Below are positions 11,801-23,015 of a stretch of 64,000 bases of DNA, piece by piece. The DNA is taken from contig OY970822.1 in the NCBI GenBank assembly GCA_963853835.1, positions 89,199,135 to 89,263,134 of the forward strand, read 5' to 3'. The notes below the pieces were generated by a model. The model was not told where the DNA came from. It made no database searches and saw only the letters and a program-made list of their open reading frames with translations. Source of the stretch: Calendula officinalis. Taxonomy: Eukaryota; Streptophyta; Magnoliopsida; Asterales; Asteraceae. Made by a program: the position numbers and the translations under genes. Every line of letters starts with the position of its first letter. Position 1 is the stretch's first letter.

Positions 11801-12858
11801 AACCCATTCCTGGAGCCTTTAGAGAGGCCCTTGTAGATTTCAAGTACGCCGGTTATACCATTCCCAAAGGATGGAAGGTAAACAGACATAAATACAAATA
11901 TAAAATATGTTATATTGAACTCTTAAGGGTCCGTTTGGTTCGCAGGATTCCTTAGGAATTTGAGGGAAATGGAATCCAATTCCTAAGGGGTTGGAAGGAA
12001 TTAGAATTCACTTTGGAAATTAATTCCATCAAACAATGGAATTTAGATTCCATCCATTTATGGAGGGATTTTAAAATCCCATGTCAATGGAATGTGAAGT
12101 ATTACTATACTACCCTCAAACATACATTCAACCTAAAACTACCACCACCACCACCACCACCCATCACTACCACCACCCGCCCGCCGCCACCACCGCCACC
12201 ATCGCTGTCGCCGGAACCCGTCACCACCATCTCCACCACTCATCCAACACTACCGCCACCACACGCCTCCATCACCTTCCGGCATGACCACCCACCGCCA
12301 CTACCATATGCCACCACCACCATTAAATAAATAAGGGTAAATTCATCATTTTACATAATTACAATTTCATTTCCTACCAACCAAACAAAATATTGAATTG
12401 AATTTCAATTCCATTTCATGCTAACCAAACAGAATGTGGAATTGGAATCTAATTCTCACAGATTCCAGTTCCTTCTTAAATTCCAATTCCATCAAAAATA
12501 TTCCAGCGAACCAAACAGCACCTTAGTACTAAACTTGTGTTAATTGTTACATATTTAGCTATATTGGAGTGCTTCAGCAACACATAAAGATGAGGACAAC
12601 TTTGAAGATGTGGAACAATTTGATCCATCAAGGTTTGAAGGGGCAGGACCAACTCCATTTACATACGTCCCGTTTGGAGGAGGTCCGAGAATGTGTTTAG
12701 GGAAAGAATTTGCACGATTAGAAATACTCGTCTTCCTTCACAACATTGTCACCAATTTCAAATGGGACTTACTAATACCCGATGAAAAAATCAAATATGA
12801 TCCCATGGCTACACCCGCAAAAGGGCTTCCTATTCGGCTTCATCCTCATCAACCATGA
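8860..12858 (+). CDS. CYP716: CYP716-family cytochrome P450, four exons, complete
   Basis: Exons: 8860-9355, 10707-11162, 11690-11877 and 12559-12858. All splice sites are GT..AG and phases are consistent, giving 479 residues, the usual length. It has an N-terminal membrane anchor (IIFLIISYVFWIVY), the hinge LPPGSFGWPLIGES, the I-helix oxygen motif FAGNDTS, the K-helix EVMR of ExxR, the FDPSRF motif and the heme loop FGGGPRMCLGKE with its cysteine ligand. Known CYP716 enzymes are ER-bound monooxygenases that oxidise triterpene scaffolds, often beta- or alpha-amyrin at C-28; the substrate here cannot be read from sequence. Introns 1 and 3 carry MITEs, and intron 2 a cggttcggttc-rich repeat. 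The orphan exon at 6414 is its closest relative in the window. Confidence 0.92.
9447..9662. mobile_element. Degenerate Stowaway-like MITE in CYP716 intron 1
   Basis: Ends ctatccccttcatccca and, inverted, related sequence ending gggaa lie between TA dinucleotides. No coding capacity. Confidence 0.5.
9705..10110. mobile_element. Stowaway-like MITE with a second MITE nested inside
   Basis: Outer ends are actcccttacatctact and an inverted match near 10095. About 9850-9990 is an inner element whose ends, aatgacaacccttagagctg and (inverted) aatgacagccctatggactg, form an inverted repeat. Boundaries are approximate. Confidence 0.45.
10125..10330. mobile_element. Mutator-type MITE, 206 bp, 9-bp TSD
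   Basis: The ends form an inverted repeat around GGTTTTTCTAACATGTGCC. An exact 9-bp target duplication, atttttgaa, lies at 10116-10124 and 10331-10339. It lies in CYP716 intron 1, a few hundred bases before exon 2. Confidence 0.85.
11926..12522. mobile_element. PIF/Harbinger-like MITE in CYP716 intron 3
   Basis: Ends ggtccgtttggttcgc and (inverted) ggtgctgtttggttcgc are flanked by TTA on both sides (11923-11925 and 12523-12525). The interior has many ggaatt motifs and a proline/threonine-rich (ccacca)n stretch at about 12139-12330. That stretch makes spurious open frames. Confidence 0.7.
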
Positions 12859-12885
12859 TCAATAGCATTATAGCAATATGAAATA

Positions 12886-13343
12886 GACTAAATTATACGA
12901 ATGGTCTTTTAAATTTATAATAAATTTCACCAATGGTCCTTTAGTTTTAAAAATTACATCGATGGTCCTTAATTTTGAAAGGTTTTTCACCGATGGTCCT
13001 TTACACTAACTGACGTTAATTTATTCTGTTAATTCACCACATGTGCAATGAACGTGAGAGTAAAAAAATCATTTTTAATTTCTTTTCATTCTTAAACTAT
13101 TTTTTTATCTTAAATAAAAAATTTTAGTTTAAGAATAGAGATGAATGAAATGAAAAATGACTTTTTTACCCTCATGTGCATTGCACATGAAGTAAGATAA
13201 CAGAAAAAATTAACGTCAGTTAGTGTAAAGGACCAATGGTGAAAAACCTTTCGGTATTAAGGACCATAAGTGTAATTTTTAAAACTAAATGACCATTGGT
13301 GAAATTTACGATAAACTTAAAGGACCTTCTGTGTAATTTACTC
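12886..13343. mobile_element. Mutator-type MITE, copy 1 (458 bp, 9-bp TSD)
   Basis: Long inverted ends around gagtaaattacacgaatggtcc surround a short AT-rich centre. An exact 9-bp target duplication, tatgaaata, lies at 12877-12885 and 13344-13352. It starts 28 bases after the CYP716 stop codon, so it probably contributes to the 3'UTR. Same family as 28023-28478 and 61685-62136. Confidence 0.88.
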
Positions 13344-14073
13344 TATGAAATAAGTTGTAACACTAGTAATGTGACCACAAAATAATAAGGAAACTTTTTT
13401 TTATTCATTTCTATAATATACAATTCTCATACCGAATTTACTGTTCATTGTAAATGAACGGGACGGTTGCATGTAATATGAACGGAGTATTAATAAATGA
13501 AATTTAGATGCTACAAATAAATGAGATTTATAAAAGTTTAAAATGGGACAGCTGTAATATGAATGGAAATTTAGAGGCTACAAACCAGTGAGATTTATAA
13601 AAGTTTAAAATGCCCCTAGGATAGGGTTGCTTTTGAAAATAATAAAAAAAAAATTTATAGCTTTTCGTCCTTGATTATTTACAAATAACAAAAATATTAT
13701 AATTATGATTTTAATTTAGAGAAATAATTTATTTATACTCATTTTCCTATCAACTTATAAGATGATACGTGTATTTCACAAAATTTTCCTGTTAATATTA
13801 TCTCTTAATTTTAACACATATCCTAATTTAATGAGTATTAAAATAAATAAGAACAATGATAGGAAGCAACATCATTACGACATTACCTCTTTAAATTAAC
13901 ATACACTTAAACGAAACATTTATATTTTAAAAAATCCACCGGTAAAAAGTTTACTAAGATACAACCAAAATGAGTCTAATATAAACAAATTTCTTTCGTA
14001 TAACTTTTAAATTGAAATGATATATATTATACATATGAAATCACTTTTCGTAACGAAATCAAATTAAAATTCA

Positions 14074-14139
<66 letters not shown>

Positions 14140-14401
14140 TATGTAGAAATCTTATCAAAATTTAACATAAGTATTATTATTAGTATTGATTCGAATCACA
14201 AACAAACTATATCTTAGTATAGAAATATTATTAATTGAAATAAGAATTTACTTTTCAGTTAAAAAATTAGATCTAAAACTCCGCTGCAACGCGCAGCTAT
14301 AACAATACTTGTTTATAACAAAAATCATGGTACATCATCCCTTGCCATCTAATCTAGACACGTGATTACCTCCTATTTATTTCCCACATTCCTCAGCTAC
14401 C
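13344..14401. other. Intergenic, no gene seen
   Basis: AT-rich. A diverged direct duplication of about 70 bp (near 13470-13610) shares gagatttataaaagtttaaa. No exon could be recognised. Confidence 0.6.
14077..14134. repeat. (TA)n microsatellite
   Basis: Uninterrupted TA dinucleotides over about 58 bases between CYP716 and CPN60B. Confidence 0.95.
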
Positions 14402-14957
14402 TTAGTATCCATACCCTGAAGAAACAATGACAATTTGACATCATCAGTAACTAACTAAAAACTATTTGTGATTGTTAAATATGTATCTTGAAATAAATTA
14501 AATTAAAGTACCAGAATTGTCCATGGGGTTTCCAGCTGTCACAGGTTCAGGTTCCTTAATCTCTACAACTACACAATCTGACATCAAGAATGTTTTGGCA
14601 ACCGATGATGCATGCTCCAAACAGCATCTCACCACCTTTGTAGGGTCAATGATTCCAGCTGACATTAAATCTTCATATTTATCACTTGCAGCATTATATC
14701 CAAATCGAGCATCAACATTCGCCAAAACCTACAAATTATATAAACACATAAATTGTTATAAATCTTTAAGAAATGTGAAATACAAATAAATCATACCTTT
14801 TCACTAACAACACTTCCGTTAACACCTGCATTCTTTGCAATCAGCTTAAGTGGGTAACTTAAAGCTCTCTTAACAATATCAGCCCCAACCTACAATTTTA
14901 TTATAATTTTTTTTTTTAAATAGTAAACAAAATAGTAATACTTAACAAGACGAAATA

Positions 14958-15010
<53 letters not shown>

Positions 15011-17427
15011 CTTTTCCTCATCATTATCTAGGGTTTCCTTGATAGCATCAACTTTAGATGCAAGTCTCAACAGAGTACATCCACCACCAACAACAATACC
15101 TTCCTCAACAGCAGCCTGCAAACCAATAACTTACGGTTTCGCAAATCACAAAAAAAAAAAAATAATAATAATAAATTAAAAAATAAATGGTACATAAAAT
15201 TTAATATAATGACAACTCACCTTTGTTGCATTAAGAGCATCTTCTACTCTAAGTTTCTTCTCTTTCAGCTCTGTTTCAGTTTGTGCTCCAACCTAATACG
15301 TACAATAATAATAAAAAACATAACTTTATATAATTATATAATAATTATACCCCTCGAAAAGAAGCTTTTAAAAGATTAACCTGAATGACAGCAACACCAC
15401 CCGATAATTTTGCAATTCTCTCATTAAGCTTTTCCTTTTCATAATCCTGCTCAGCCACCTGTTTAAATATACAAAAAGAAACCATAATTAATAAAAATCC
15501 AATCAATCTCTTGATAATTAAAAAATAAAAAATACAAATATTTACCTCGATAAGATTTCTAATTTGTGCAACACGTTTTTCCACAGCTGCTTGAGAACTA
15601 CCATCACCAACAATTGTAGTATAATCCTTACCAAGAACAATTTTAGCAGCATGCCCCAAAACAGAACTATCAGCTTTATCTAAACTAAGCCCAACTTCTT
15701 CTCTAATTACAGTCCCTATTTTTAATTAAAATAAAACATATCAGTATAAATATCTCAAGGACTAAACGGGACAAAAGAACGAAATGCAAGGGGGTAAAGT
15801 GAAAAGTGAGGATAAACAAACCTCCGGTTAAGATAGCAATATCATCAAGATACTGGCTTTTTCTCTCTCCAAAACCAGGAGCTTTAAGTGCAGCTATTTT
15901 TAATGCTCCCCTAAGTTTATTCACAACAAGTGTCGCTAAAGCCTCTTGTTCAATATCTTCAGCAATTATGACAATTGGGTAACCGTTCTTTATAGCATCT
16001 TCTAATACACCAATAAGATCTCTTGCATTTGTTACTTTTTTATCAACCAATAGCAGCTATGCAAGTGTACAAATACAACCAATTAACATGTATTTAGATA
16101 AAGTAAGGTGAGATTTAACCATGGTTATGTGTTCTACCTTGCAGTTTTCATATTCGGCAACCATTTTCTCGCTGTCGGTTACAAAATAAGGTGAGATGTA
16201 ACCACGGTCAAATTGCATGCCTTCAACAACATAAAGACTGTTTTCAGCACTTTTTCCTTCTTCAAGTGTAACTACACCTTTTCTGCCTACTTTACTCATG
16301 GCTTCTGCTATCATGTTTCCTACTTCATAGTTGTTGCCAGCACTAACTGCCGCCACGTCAGCAAGTTCACTATCTTCCACCTAAATAAACCAAAACGTTT
16401 TTTAACCCTATAATTACCAGAAAAGACAGGCTAGAAACTTATAATTACCGGAACGGACCTTAAGAAGTTATAATTGCAAAAATGGACCATTAGCTAAAAT
16501 GTATTGCTATTTTACGACATTTTCTTGCTAAAAAAATATTATAAACTTTTCGACTAAATAATAAATTACCTCCTTTGAGATCGATTTGAGCTCAGCAACC
16601 AAAGCTTTTGTTGTCTTTTCAATTCCTCTAGTAATAAGGACAGGATTTGCACCAGCTGCAACAACCTAAACAAAAATGTTTTCATTATTTACATAAAAAG
16701 TTAATGAATTGAAAATTTCAAGAATTTTGTAACATACCTTAACACCTTCAGTAATAAGACCCTGTGCAAGAACTACAGATGTTGTTGTTCCATCTCCAGC
16801 TAAATCATTGGTTTTTGCAGCTGCTTGTCTAACTAATTTTGCACCAATGTTCTCCACTGGGTCCTCTAATTCAACCTATATGTCATAAAAAGTAAAAAAA
16901 ATATAAAGATAAAAACAAATATGAGTTCAGACACTACAATTTAATGGAAATTTTGTACAAAAATACCTCTTTGGCAACAGTAACACCATCATTCACAATT
17001 TTGGGTGCACCATATTTGCTTTCTAGAACTACATTTCTTCCCTTTGGGCCAAGAGTAACTCCAACTAGGTCTGCAAGCTTGTTTACACCAACCTGTCATG
17101 AAAATATAAAAAAAAAAAAAAAAATGATTAAGAACTCAACTTAAAAACAATCTGGCAAACAGTTAACAGTTAATGTGGACTCACTTGTAGCTTCTTTATT
17201 GCTGATCCATCTTTGTTAAAGTACAAATCCTTTGCTGCAGCTTTAATTTGGGCAGTTCGTGGGGCCCGTTTGAGTGTGAGATTCTGTCTCCTGCCTAATG
17301 AGCTGGAAGATATTGAAGCAAGAGATGATAACTTATTTGATGGAGTTGAAAGATTTGTATCTGTCACTCTGCTACTGGTAGAAGCTAATGATCCAACTGA
17401 GATGACACCAGCAAAAGTGGAAGCCAT
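14402..17427 (-). CDS. CPN60B: Plastid chaperonin 60 beta subunit
   Basis: Coding exons from the 5' end: 17427-17185, 17092-16967, 16875-16738, 16665-16570, 16380-16138, 16056-15822, 15715-15546, 15458-15381, 15292-15221, 15115-15011, 14889-14797, 14728-14512 and 14415-14402. Phases agree throughout and give 609 residues. A Ser/Thr-rich transit peptide (MASTFAG start) precedes the GroEL fold. Visible motifs include [15 protein letters not shown], the ATP-site [27 protein letters not shown] and [13 protein letters not shown]. The product folds RuBisCO large subunit and other stromal proteins in Cpn60 alpha/beta rings. The last 14 coding bases restore the family ending NSGYGY. Without them the frame reads into intron and ends TLI. 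Confidence 0.96.
14957..15009. repeat. (AAT)n microsatellite in CPN60B intron
   Basis: A trinucleotide array abuts the donor at the end of the exon 15115-15011. The GTATTATTAT donor is itself part of the array, so array length changes could affect this splice site. Confidence 0.9.
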
Positions 17428-17959
17428 CTGATGCACAAAATCCATGATAATTTGTCAAGATTAATCTTAATTAGACACTGGTTATATAGTTTGTATGTGT
17501 GTTATCATAATCTTATCCTAGTTGAACGTTGTATTTATACATATATGACTTCAGAAATTGTTTTTACAAGATGGAATCAATTAAAAAACAGAACAATGAA
17601 CACACTTACCCACAAATCTTCTCAAAATCACAAATTTACTGAAAAACAGAACAATCATTTAAATCATCTGTAGTGCAATAAGAAATGAAGTAATACTTCA
17701 AATTCGAGTGTAGGCTAAAATGCAAAGTCAACATGAATAGTGTCACCCTAACAGTAATATCATTCTATCTGTAAAGTTAATAACTAAATTAATTCTGTAA
17801 GCAAATATTTCTGAAAACATTGACTACTATATGAAATTACTAGAACAAAAGCGACACATTCGAGTTTTCTGAACCGATAAATCATCTATAAGCAGGTTAT
17901 CATTTGATAAACAAACAATAAAAGGAATATTGATGTAATTTGTTTATGAATTGGCTTAC
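17428..17959 (-). other. 5'UTR intron of CPN60B
   Basis: The donor CTG|GTAAGCC lies at 17960/17959, and the acceptor TGCATCAG is directly followed by the ATG at 17427. The frame stays open upstream to an ATG at 17445 (MDFVHQ), but that stretch lies in the intron, so 17427 is the preferred start. It also matches the family N-terminus. Confidence 0.75.
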
Positions 17960-18085
17960 CAGGTAGTAGAGCGTAGGGTTTACTGATGGATTTCAAAGAA
18001 GATTGGAGGCGTAAGCAGAAAAATGGAGGAGTTCGTCAATGGGGTTTATCAACTTAGGTTTATGCAGCAGGGAGTACTTGTATGC

Positions 18086-18091
18086 TATATA
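18086..18091 (-). promoter_or_regulatory. TATA box of CPN60B
   Basis: Read on the minus strand it is GTATATAGC, about 30 bases before a probable transcription start near 18058. The leader exon runs from there to 17960. Confidence 0.55.
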
Positions 18092-18227
18092 CGAGTAGTA
18101 CGATAAACGACCCCATTTTTTGATCTTGAAGGTTCCAATCAATCGGAACCGTTGGATTTGTCATCTAAGCATTGTGATTTTTCTGATTCGTACATACCAG
18201 TTTTTATCCATGCAGAGCAATCTTATA

Positions 18228-18524
18228 CTACCTCCGTATCAAAATAAGTGATACACTTATAAAATAAGTGATACACTTTCAAAACTTACCTTATTTGGTA
18301 AAAAAGTGGAACTCATTATCCACTAACTATCTACTTTAATAAAATAAAATTACTCTTTTACCCTTACTTTTACTTTTAAACATCATTAATTTCACTACAT
18401 CCAAAAGAAGTGGGACCCATTATCCAGTAATTATCCACTTTATAATATTTTAAATTACTTTTCAATCTTTTGCCTCAAAAACCGTAATTTTTCAAGTGTA
18501 TCACTTATTTTGATATTGAGGTAG
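18228..18524. mobile_element. Stowaway MITE in the CPN60B promoter region
   Basis: Ends ctacctccgtatcaaaataa and their inverted copy lie between TA target dinucleotides. It starts about 140 bp upstream of the CPN60B TATA box. Confidence 0.8.
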
Positions 18525-18982
18525 TATTAAATGACATTAATGTCCTTAGTGGGAGGGGTGAAATAAAAAATATGATAAAAGGAAAGTAAGGGCATAATTG
18601 TCATTTGGGATCAAATTGCTCTGCATAGATAAAAATTGTTCTGCATAAATAAAAATTACTCTATACAAATCAGCTCCCTTTTCGTTGCACGGGAATTCTC
18701 TAGAAGAGTACTGTACCGTATCATCTCTATTTTTCCGTTATTGGTAATTTGGTAACTGCGTTTTTACCTACCCACTCCTCAAGGGTGTTTGGATTAAGTT
18801 ATATTGCGATTTTAAAAACACTTGTTTTTCTAAGTTTTTACGATATAGATTTGGTCGATATAATGAAATGCTCTATTATCTAAATTATATTATTCTTCGT
18901 ATTTGTTATAGTGTTGTTATTATAATCTTGGATTTCACATAGAAATAGTGAATGACACTTTCCGAATTAGATATCTTAAGTA

Positions 18983-19288
18983 CTTCATCCGATTCAAAAT
19001 AAGTGCTACACTTTAAATAAATAGATGATTCAAAATAAGTGTTACACTTTCCATAAATGGCAAAAAATAATAGGAACCACACCCACTAACTATCTACTTT
19101 AACAAAGTGAAATGACGCATTTACCCTTACTTTTTACTTTTAAACATCATTAACCTCACTTTATTCAAAAGGTGTGGGACTCATTATCCACTAATCATTC
19201 AATTAATCTAATTTAACCATCATTACACTATTTTGCTTCAAAAACCGTGAAAGTAGAAGCGTAGCACTTATTTTGAATCGGAGGAAGT
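18983..19288. mobile_element. Stowaway MITE
   Basis: Ends cttcatccgattcaaaataa and, inverted, cttcctccgattcaaaataa, between TA dinucleotides. Same family as 24639-24955. Confidence 0.8.
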
Positions 19289-22088
19289 ATATGTTAGATA
19301 TTACGAAATTCTAACTATTGAATAATTCATGAGAATCAAATTATAAATTAGATGGCTTCTAATCTACATTTTCATACTTTTGAAAGAATTCATATTCAAT
19401 TCGCATGTCAAGCGTATGAGATTTCATTTCGTACCAAGTAGGCCTATAAACGAGCTGAAGATTCAGCAAACCGTTCAGCAGGAGTTCATTTATGTTTGTT
19501 TATGTAGTTAACGAACGAGCACAAACAAAGTTTTGTGTCTTTTACTTAAATGGACAACACGAACAGATGTCCATTTGTTCAATTACATTTGTAAACATGA
19601 GTTTGTATTCGTTTGTTAACGTTTGTTTATGTGTTCGTTAGGTTCGTTAGTGTTCATTTACGTTTGTTAATGTTCATTTACGCCCGTTCATGAAGGTTCA
19701 AATTCTATATAAAGTATTAATTGTTCGATTATATTTCTATCTTTGCTTTTTCATGCATAGTAGTAAGAGTTAGAATTTTGTTTTAGAACATATATAGGGT
19801 AATTTTAAGGTTTAAGAGTCATCTGTTAACATTGTGATTTCATTTATCTTTTTTGTCATAGCTTGAAACTTTTTATTGTCCACCATCTCAAGTTTTGTAA
19901 GTATCCTCTATATTTATGTTATTCATTATAATGATTAAAAGTTTAAAAAATCTTAAAGAATTATTGACAAAATTTATTAAGGTTCGTTCATTCATTTACG
20001 TTCTTGAACGCTCGCTAAGTCGTTTGTTAAGGTTCTTTTGTGTATACATTTGTAACAAAGTACTGACGATTACTTTTATTTTGTATAAAGAAGTGAAAGC
20101 GGTTCCATGAAATTAGAGTCGGTCATAAATGTTGTGTTATATGAGCAGTTCCAATAAGTTAGGAGCATTATCCAGATAATCACCTAACCGTGGATCCACA
20201 ATGTCTAACAATTTCTTCTTTTCTTTTAGTAACGAGAGAGCCCAATCTGCAAGATTTTGTTCTTGGGCAGGTCTTGATTTGTCCAATAAGTTTCTTCCGG
20301 TTAAAAGTCCAAATCCGGAACATGCCTAGAAAGATTCATTTGAAAGCAACAAAACAAAAGAAAGAAGCTAAAACAGAGTATGATGATCCCTATATATGTT
20401 ATTAGGGGTGAGCATTTGGACCGAATAAACCGAACCGAATCGAAACCGATAACATGTTATCGGTTTGGTTTCGGTTTTGAAAATTCATCGTTATCGGTTC
20501 TATCGGTTCGGTTCGGTTTTCGGAAACAATTGGCCTAAAATTACCGAACCGAGACCGGACCGAACCGAACCGAACCAAACCGAAACCGATAACATGTTAT
20601 CGGTTCGGTTTCGGTTTTGAATCTTTTACAAAAACCCAAAAGAAAGATTGTAGATTAGAAATTGTAATGATGAAGTGGAGTGTGTAAGTGGTGGGGGGCT
20701 TATGTTATTTTTTCAGATTTTTGTAACTAGATAACCTACCAATTAACTTAATATACCCATGTGCATAGCACGTGCATCTAATCTTATGGCTTATAATCAT
20801 GCCCTACAAAAAGCAGCAAAGTAGACTAGAAGTAGTAATGAAGATTAAGGCTTGTTTTTTCACATGTTGCTCTCCTAAATCATTTTATCAAAAAATTTAA
20901 ATCATTATTGTAATATTATTTTTTTTATAGTCATAACTAATTACTTACTTGAAAAAAATAGTTAACGGGTCAACCAAACCTGACCCAGCCTGTTTTGACC
21001 CGAATCGGATTTGATCTGTTACCCAACGCGTTCATCTTTCCATCTCTTACTAAAACCTAACCACGACAGAAGCTTAAACTATTGAAATTTGAACCCCAAT
21101 CTAACTTTAATAAACATATACCTACTAGATAACAATATTCAAGTTGATTGGTTGTAATTTTATGATGATCTAAGTGTTAAGATGTTATTTAATCTTAGTT
21201 TAGTAATACGTTCTAAAGTATGTCATAAGTTATCTTATATAATGAGAGGAAAAAATTAAAATTATTTGATTCTTAAAGTCATCATATTCTTATAAAATTG
21301 CTAGCATTACCAAAATAACAATCATAAGCTACATAAAAAAGGCCACATGTTATCATCAAATTTGTTCATTTTGAAGTGGACCTTAAGTCATATGCAACTT
21401 TATCAAACCCGTGCAAATATGAGACTATGAAATATCACAGTAACTTTTTAAATTTGTACAAGATCTTGTGATATTAGCATGGCGTTGATTATGTAAATGG
21501 TAACGAATTAACGATCACTCTCTTGTTTGATAACAACAGAGTAAGTTAAGTGGTTTGAGTTGAAAATATAAAGTAGCAGACAAGATTTAGTGCCCTTTTT
21601 AGTAACTTTTAATCTGGAAATGCATATAAAGATCTTCAAATTGTAGTATTGTTCATTATCAAAAGTATTAGCAATCATAGATACATCATTTAATCATATA
21701 TTCATGGTACTAATCACTGAATAACAGATTAATAACTGTATATGCAAACAAACTCAAAGTTCTGATTAAAGATCATTTGGTATAAGGTAAATATATAGTT
21801 TCTGCATATTAAAGAAAATAATTCACTTTACTTGTATCCAATTATGATGCATGAAGGTGGAATTATACTTGCTATGAGACACCTAGTAACCAACCAAGCA
21901 TGTCTACAGTTGTTCATCATTCAATCTACTTTTTTTTTAATACCATTTTTGTGTGTTTCGTAATTGTATCAAATCCTGCAATTTTACGCCACAAAATTGA
22001 CCGCATGTTACGCAACTTTATTTCATCAGGAATCTAGTCTAGTTAGCAATGATTCTGTTCATAACATAATATTATCTACAACTCTACA

Positions 22089-22094
22089 TATAAA
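22089..22094 (+). promoter_or_regulatory. Candidate TATA box of the subtilase
   Basis: catataaactg lies about 115 bases before the ATG at 22207. Confidence 0.4.
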
Positions 22095-22685
22095 CTGAAC
22101 ACTAGATTCTATAAAGCATTTCTGCATAATGAAATTTATAATATATGAAATCAAGTATTTAAACCATACTCATGTTGTAGGGTTTTTCCCATATCGATCC
22201 GGAACGATGACTGTTTTTTACCGCTGCTTTTTGGGCCTGATATTTTTATCAGTTCATTTTATCTGTTCATCATCCACTTCAAATGTAACTTTAGCACCAA
22301 AAGTGTGTTTTGGACCCTTCTTTGATGCCATTCTCACATCTATCATCTTTTTTTTTTATTTACACAGGTTTACATTGTCTATTTAGGGCTTAACAATATT
22401 CAAGATCCTATAGTCACTTCAAATTACCATCTTGACCTCCATTCGGGTGTTTTTTCAAGGTGACTTGATCTTCAAATTATTATTTTTTTCACTTTACAAC
22501 TATTGATGATATTAATTTATATTTTTTTGGGTATAGACAAGAAGATGCCAAGAGATCCATGCTTTATAGCTACAAACATAGTTTCTCGGGCTTTTCAGCA
22601 AAAATTAACTCAACACAAGCAGCCACATTAGCTAGTATGTAAAAGAGTGTTTTTTTTATCAAGTTTTTAATGCATAACTAAGGAT

Positions 22686-23015
22686 TAATTGCATAAAAAG
22701 TAAACAACTTTGGTCAAATTTCTATTTCGGGTAACCATCCTAAAAAAAGAACTAAAAAGTTTGACAAAATCCGTATATTATTAATAAATTTCGATTAAAG
22801 GTAATCTATATATACAAATTACCATGTCAAAAAATGTGATGTGCATGTAAGCTGACATTTTGTAGTAACTTTGACTATGTTGACTTTTTCCTGACATGGC
22901 GCCTTTTAACTGGCTACGTGCTAACAAGGTTGAAGAATAGTTTAGTTTAAACCAGATGTTTTGAAACTTGATTACCCAAAATAGAAATCGGACCAAATTT
23001 ACATTTTTAACTTTT
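22686..23015. mobile_element. Inverted-repeat MITE in subtilase intron 3
   Basis: The left arm (aactttggtcaaatttctat) recurs inverted near 22975-23005 as a diverged copy. No coding capacity; boundaries are approximate. Confidence 0.5.

Larger units (their letters stand above)
18092..22088. other. Intergenic, MITEs and degenerate repeats, no gene
   Basis: Two Stowaway MITEs (listed separately) are followed by gttcgtttatgtt-type degenerate repeats (19440-20050). At 20404-20640 there are aaccgaaaccgataacatg motifs in both orientations. The rest is AT-rich. A weak Helitron-like end lies at 20756-20781 (cacgtgcatctaa followed by T). The short open frames here show no family signature. Confidence 0.6.

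Noticed and set aside
12013..12330. Proline/threonine-rich open frames in CYP716 intron 3
   Set aside because: They come from a (ccacca)n stretch inside a MITE and lie in an intron.
14263..14300. Helitron-like 3' end (gctgcgcgttgcagcgg then CTAA) on the minus strand
   Set aside because: The hairpin is imperfect and no second copy in the window supports it.
18665..18710. Helitron-like cgttgcacggg followed by ctctag
   Set aside because: CTAG is followed by A rather than T, and the hairpin is weak.
22129..22206. Upstream in-frame extension of subtilase exon 1
   Set aside because: The ATG at 22207 gives a good signal peptide, while the upstream residues look non-coding.
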